From Aquipseudomonas alcaligenes_A (lineage in GTDB: Bacteria > Pseudomonadota > Gammaproteobacteria > Pseudomonadales > Pseudomonadaceae), in the NCBI GenBank assembly GCA_048595745.1, contig CP184361.1: a stretch of 64,000 bases of DNA; one strand, given 5' to 3'. The translations under genes were made by a program, and so were the position numbers. Under the pieces are notes generated by a model. The model did no database searches, was not told the origin of the DNA, and saw only the letters and a program-made list of their open reading frames with translations. Numbering within the stretch: position 1 is the stretch's first letter; each line of letters begins with the position of its first letter. Shown here piece after piece: positions 61,977 to 64,000 of this stretch.

Positions 61977-62759
61977 ATGGAATTCCTGCTCTATCTGCTG
62001 CTCGGCGCAGCGGCCGGCGTGCTGGCCGGGCTGTTCGGCGTCGGCGGCGGCATCATCATCGTGCCGGTACTGGTGCTGAGCTTCACGGCCCAGGGCATCG
62101 ACCCGGCCGTGCTGACCCACCTGGCCGTGGGCACTTCGCTGGCCACCATCGTCTTCACCTCGATCAATTCGGTGCTCGAGCACCAGCGCAAGGGCGCGGT
62201 GCTGTGGCCGATCTTCACCTGGATGACCCTCGGCATCCTGCTGGGCGCCGGCCTCGGCTCGCTCACTGCCGCGGCCATTCAGGGGCCGCTGCTGCAGAAG
62301 ATCATTGGCGTATTCGCCATCGTCATCGCCATCCAGATGGGCCTGGAATTGAAACCCAAGGCCGGTCGCGCGGTCCCAGGCAAGCTGGGGCTGACGGCTG
62401 CCGGTGGGGTGATCGGTTGGGCCTCGGCGATCTTCGGCATCGGCGGTGGCTCGCTGACCGTGCCGTTCCTGACCTGGCGCAGCGTGCCCATGCAGCAGGC
62501 GGTGGCGACGTCCTCTGCCTGTGGCCTGCCGATCGCCGCTGCCAGCGCCCTGAGTTTCATGCTGATCGGTTGGGGCGAGCCGCAGCTGCCGGAATGGAGC
62601 GTCGGTTTCGTCTACCTGCCGGCCATGGCCGGTATCGCCTTCACCAGTATGTTCTTCGCCCGCTTCGGCGCGCGCCTGGCGCACAAGCTGTCGCCACGCC
62701 TGCTCAAGCGCCTGTTTGCCCTGCTGTTGCTCTGTGTGGGCGTGAATTTCCTGATCTAA
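61977..62759 (+). CDS. TauE/SafE (TSUP) family membrane exporter
   Basis: A 260-residue membrane protein of the sulfite/anion exporter family with about eight helices in two repeats. Each repeat opens with a Gly-rich loop (GLFGVGGGIIIVPVLVLSF and AIFGIGGGSLTVPFLTW). Substrate unknown. The ATG at 61977 was chosen. It is followed after 10 bases by lgt. Confidence 0.92.
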   Translation: MEFLLYLLLGAAAGVLAGLFGVGGGIIIVPVLVLSFTAQGIDPAVLTHLAVGTSLATIVFTSINSVLEHQRKGAVLWPIFTWMTLGILLGAGLGSLTAAAIQGPLLQKIIGVFAIVIAIQMGLELKPKAGRAVPGKLGLTAAGGVIGWASAIFGIGGGSLTVPFLTWRSVPMQQAVATSSACGLPIAAASALSFMLIGWGEPQLPEWSVGFVYLPAMAGIAFTSMFFARFGARLAHKLSPRLLKRLFALLLLCVGVNFLI

Positions 62760-62769
62760 GGAGTTTTGA

Positions 62770-63558
62770 ATGCTGCCTTATCCGCAGATCGACCCGGTGG
62801 CCATCGCCCTGGGCCCGCTGAAAATCCACTGGTACGGCCTGATGTACCTGGTCGGCATCGGCGGCGCCTGGCTGCTGGCCAGCCGCCGGCTGAAAGACTT
62901 CGACCCGACCTGGAGCAAGGAGAAACTCTCCGACCTGGTGTTCTGGGTGGCCATGGGCGTGATCCTCGGCGGCCGCCTGGGCTATGCGCTGTTCTACGAC
63001 CTGTCCGCCTACCTGGCCGACCCGCTGAAGATCCTGCGCGTCTGGGAAGGCGGTATGTCGTTCCACGGCGGCCTGATCGGCGTGATGCTGGCCACCTGGC
63101 TGTTCGGCCGGCGCAACGACAAGAGCTTCTTCCAGCTGATGGACTTCATCGCGCCCCTGGTGCCGATCGGCCTGGGTGCCGGGCGTATCGGCAACTTCAT
63201 CAACGCCGAGCTGTGGGGCAAGGTCACCGACGTGCCCTGGGCAATGGTCTTCCCCAATGGCGGGCCGGACCCGCGTCACCCGTCGCAGCTGTACCAGTTC
63301 GCCCTCGAAGGCGTGGCCCTGTTCCTCATCCTCTGGCTGTATTCGCGCAAGCCGCGCCCGACCATGGCGGTGTCCGGCCTGTTTGCCGCCTGCTACGGGG
63401 TGTTCCGCTTCATCGTCGAGTTCGTCCGCGTGCCGGATGCCCAGCTCGGCTATCTGGCGTGGAACTGGCTGACCATGGGCCAGGTGCTGTGCCTGCCGAT
63501 GATCCTCGGCGGCATCGGCCTGATGGTCTGGGCCCATCGCCGCCAGGCGGCGGCCTGA
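62770..63558 (+). CDS. lgt: prolipoprotein diacylglyceryl transferase
   Basis: A 262-residue inner-membrane Lgt, the first step of lipoprotein maturation. Motifs: FHGGLIGVMLATW and the signature GLGAGRIGNFINAELWGK. AAGGAG lies upstream of the ATG at 62770. thyA follows 74 bases later, the conserved lgt-thyA pairing. Confidence 0.97.
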   Translation: MLPYPQIDPVAIALGPLKIHWYGLMYLVGIGGAWLLASRRLKDFDPTWSKEKLSDLVFWVAMGVILGGRLGYALFYDLSAYLADPLKILRVWEGGMSFHGGLIGVMLATWLFGRRNDKSFFQLMDFIAPLVPIGLGAGRIGNFINAELWGKVTDVPWAMVFPNGGPDPRHPSQLYQFALEGVALFLILWLYSRKPRPTMAVSGLFAACYGVFRFIVEFVRVPDAQLGYLAWNWLTMGQVLCLPMILGGIGLMVWAHRRQAAA

Positions 63559-63632
63559 ATCCGCCTCGACTTGGTTAAAATGCGTGTTTTGCCCGGGCGC
63601 CCAGGCGCCCGCGACCCTTCAGCGGAGCTGAG

Positions 63633-64000
<368 letters not shown>

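Overview
The window is a piece of a Pseudomonas chromosome. Most of it is GC-rich backbone whose gene order (ppk/hemB ... algP/algQ ... hemYXDC/algR/algZ/argH ... cyaA/rnk/cyaY/lptM/lysA/dapF/xerC ... amtB/glnK/comM) is the one known from the Pseudomonas aeruginosa group, read here in reverse. SutA, AlgQ, AlgP and the AlgZ/AlgR pair are Pseudomonas-type proteins. No tRNA, rRNA, CRISPR array or IS transposase was seen.

Bases 1-11785 are foreign and visibly AT-rich. comM (yifB; minus strand) is broken. Its first ~302 codons lie at 11786-12693, and a 121-base piece of its following part lies at 1331-1451. Between these pieces sits a ~10.3 kb element (about 1452-11785). It has a left module of three tyrosine recombinase-family genes plus a small coiled-coil gene, a Tn554-like layout with an extra recombinase. 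Its cargo is a tight three-gene minus-strand operon: a C5-cytosine DNA methyltransferase, a 772-residue protein with two GHKL ATPase domains (MORC/Hsp90-like at the N-terminus, histidine-kinase-like at the C-terminus), and a receiver-domain protein whose C-terminal half carries an R-x4-H (HEPN ribonuclease-like) motif. I read this as a candidate two-component-style anti-phage system and the most interesting object here. The comM piece at 1331-1451 is also cut on its far side. The left 1.3 kb (a PIN-like protein end and an inositol-monophosphatase-family gene) therefore belongs to a second insertion or a rearrangement.

From 12.7 kb on the backbone holds: ubiK; glnK with two ammonium transporter genes behind a candidate NtrC/sigma-54 control region; yjbQ and sutA; the dapF-DUF484-xerC-yigB operon behind lysA and lptM; an AraC regulator, cyaY, a DUF1289 gene and rnk; a lipase; class I adenylate cyclase cyaA; and small metabolic or hypothetical genes (GST, GH114-like, GNAT).

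From 33 to 64 kb: argH divergent from algZ-algR; hemC-hemD-hemX-hemY (heme synthesis); dsbB; algQ (anti-sigma 70); an FKBP isomerase; algP with its KPAA-repeat tail; an ABC-F protein, a short MscS-like channel and a LysE exporter; SDR, UPF0178, thioesterase, elbB and sterol-desaturase-like genes; hemB-ppk behind a Pho-box-like repeat array; DUF4399, DUF523, 2OG oxygenase, DUF2059-like and alpha/beta hydrolase genes; a membrane chemoreceptor; NRDE and TSUP proteins; lgt; and the start of thyA. Several Pseudomonas-type extragenic palindromes sit between genes.
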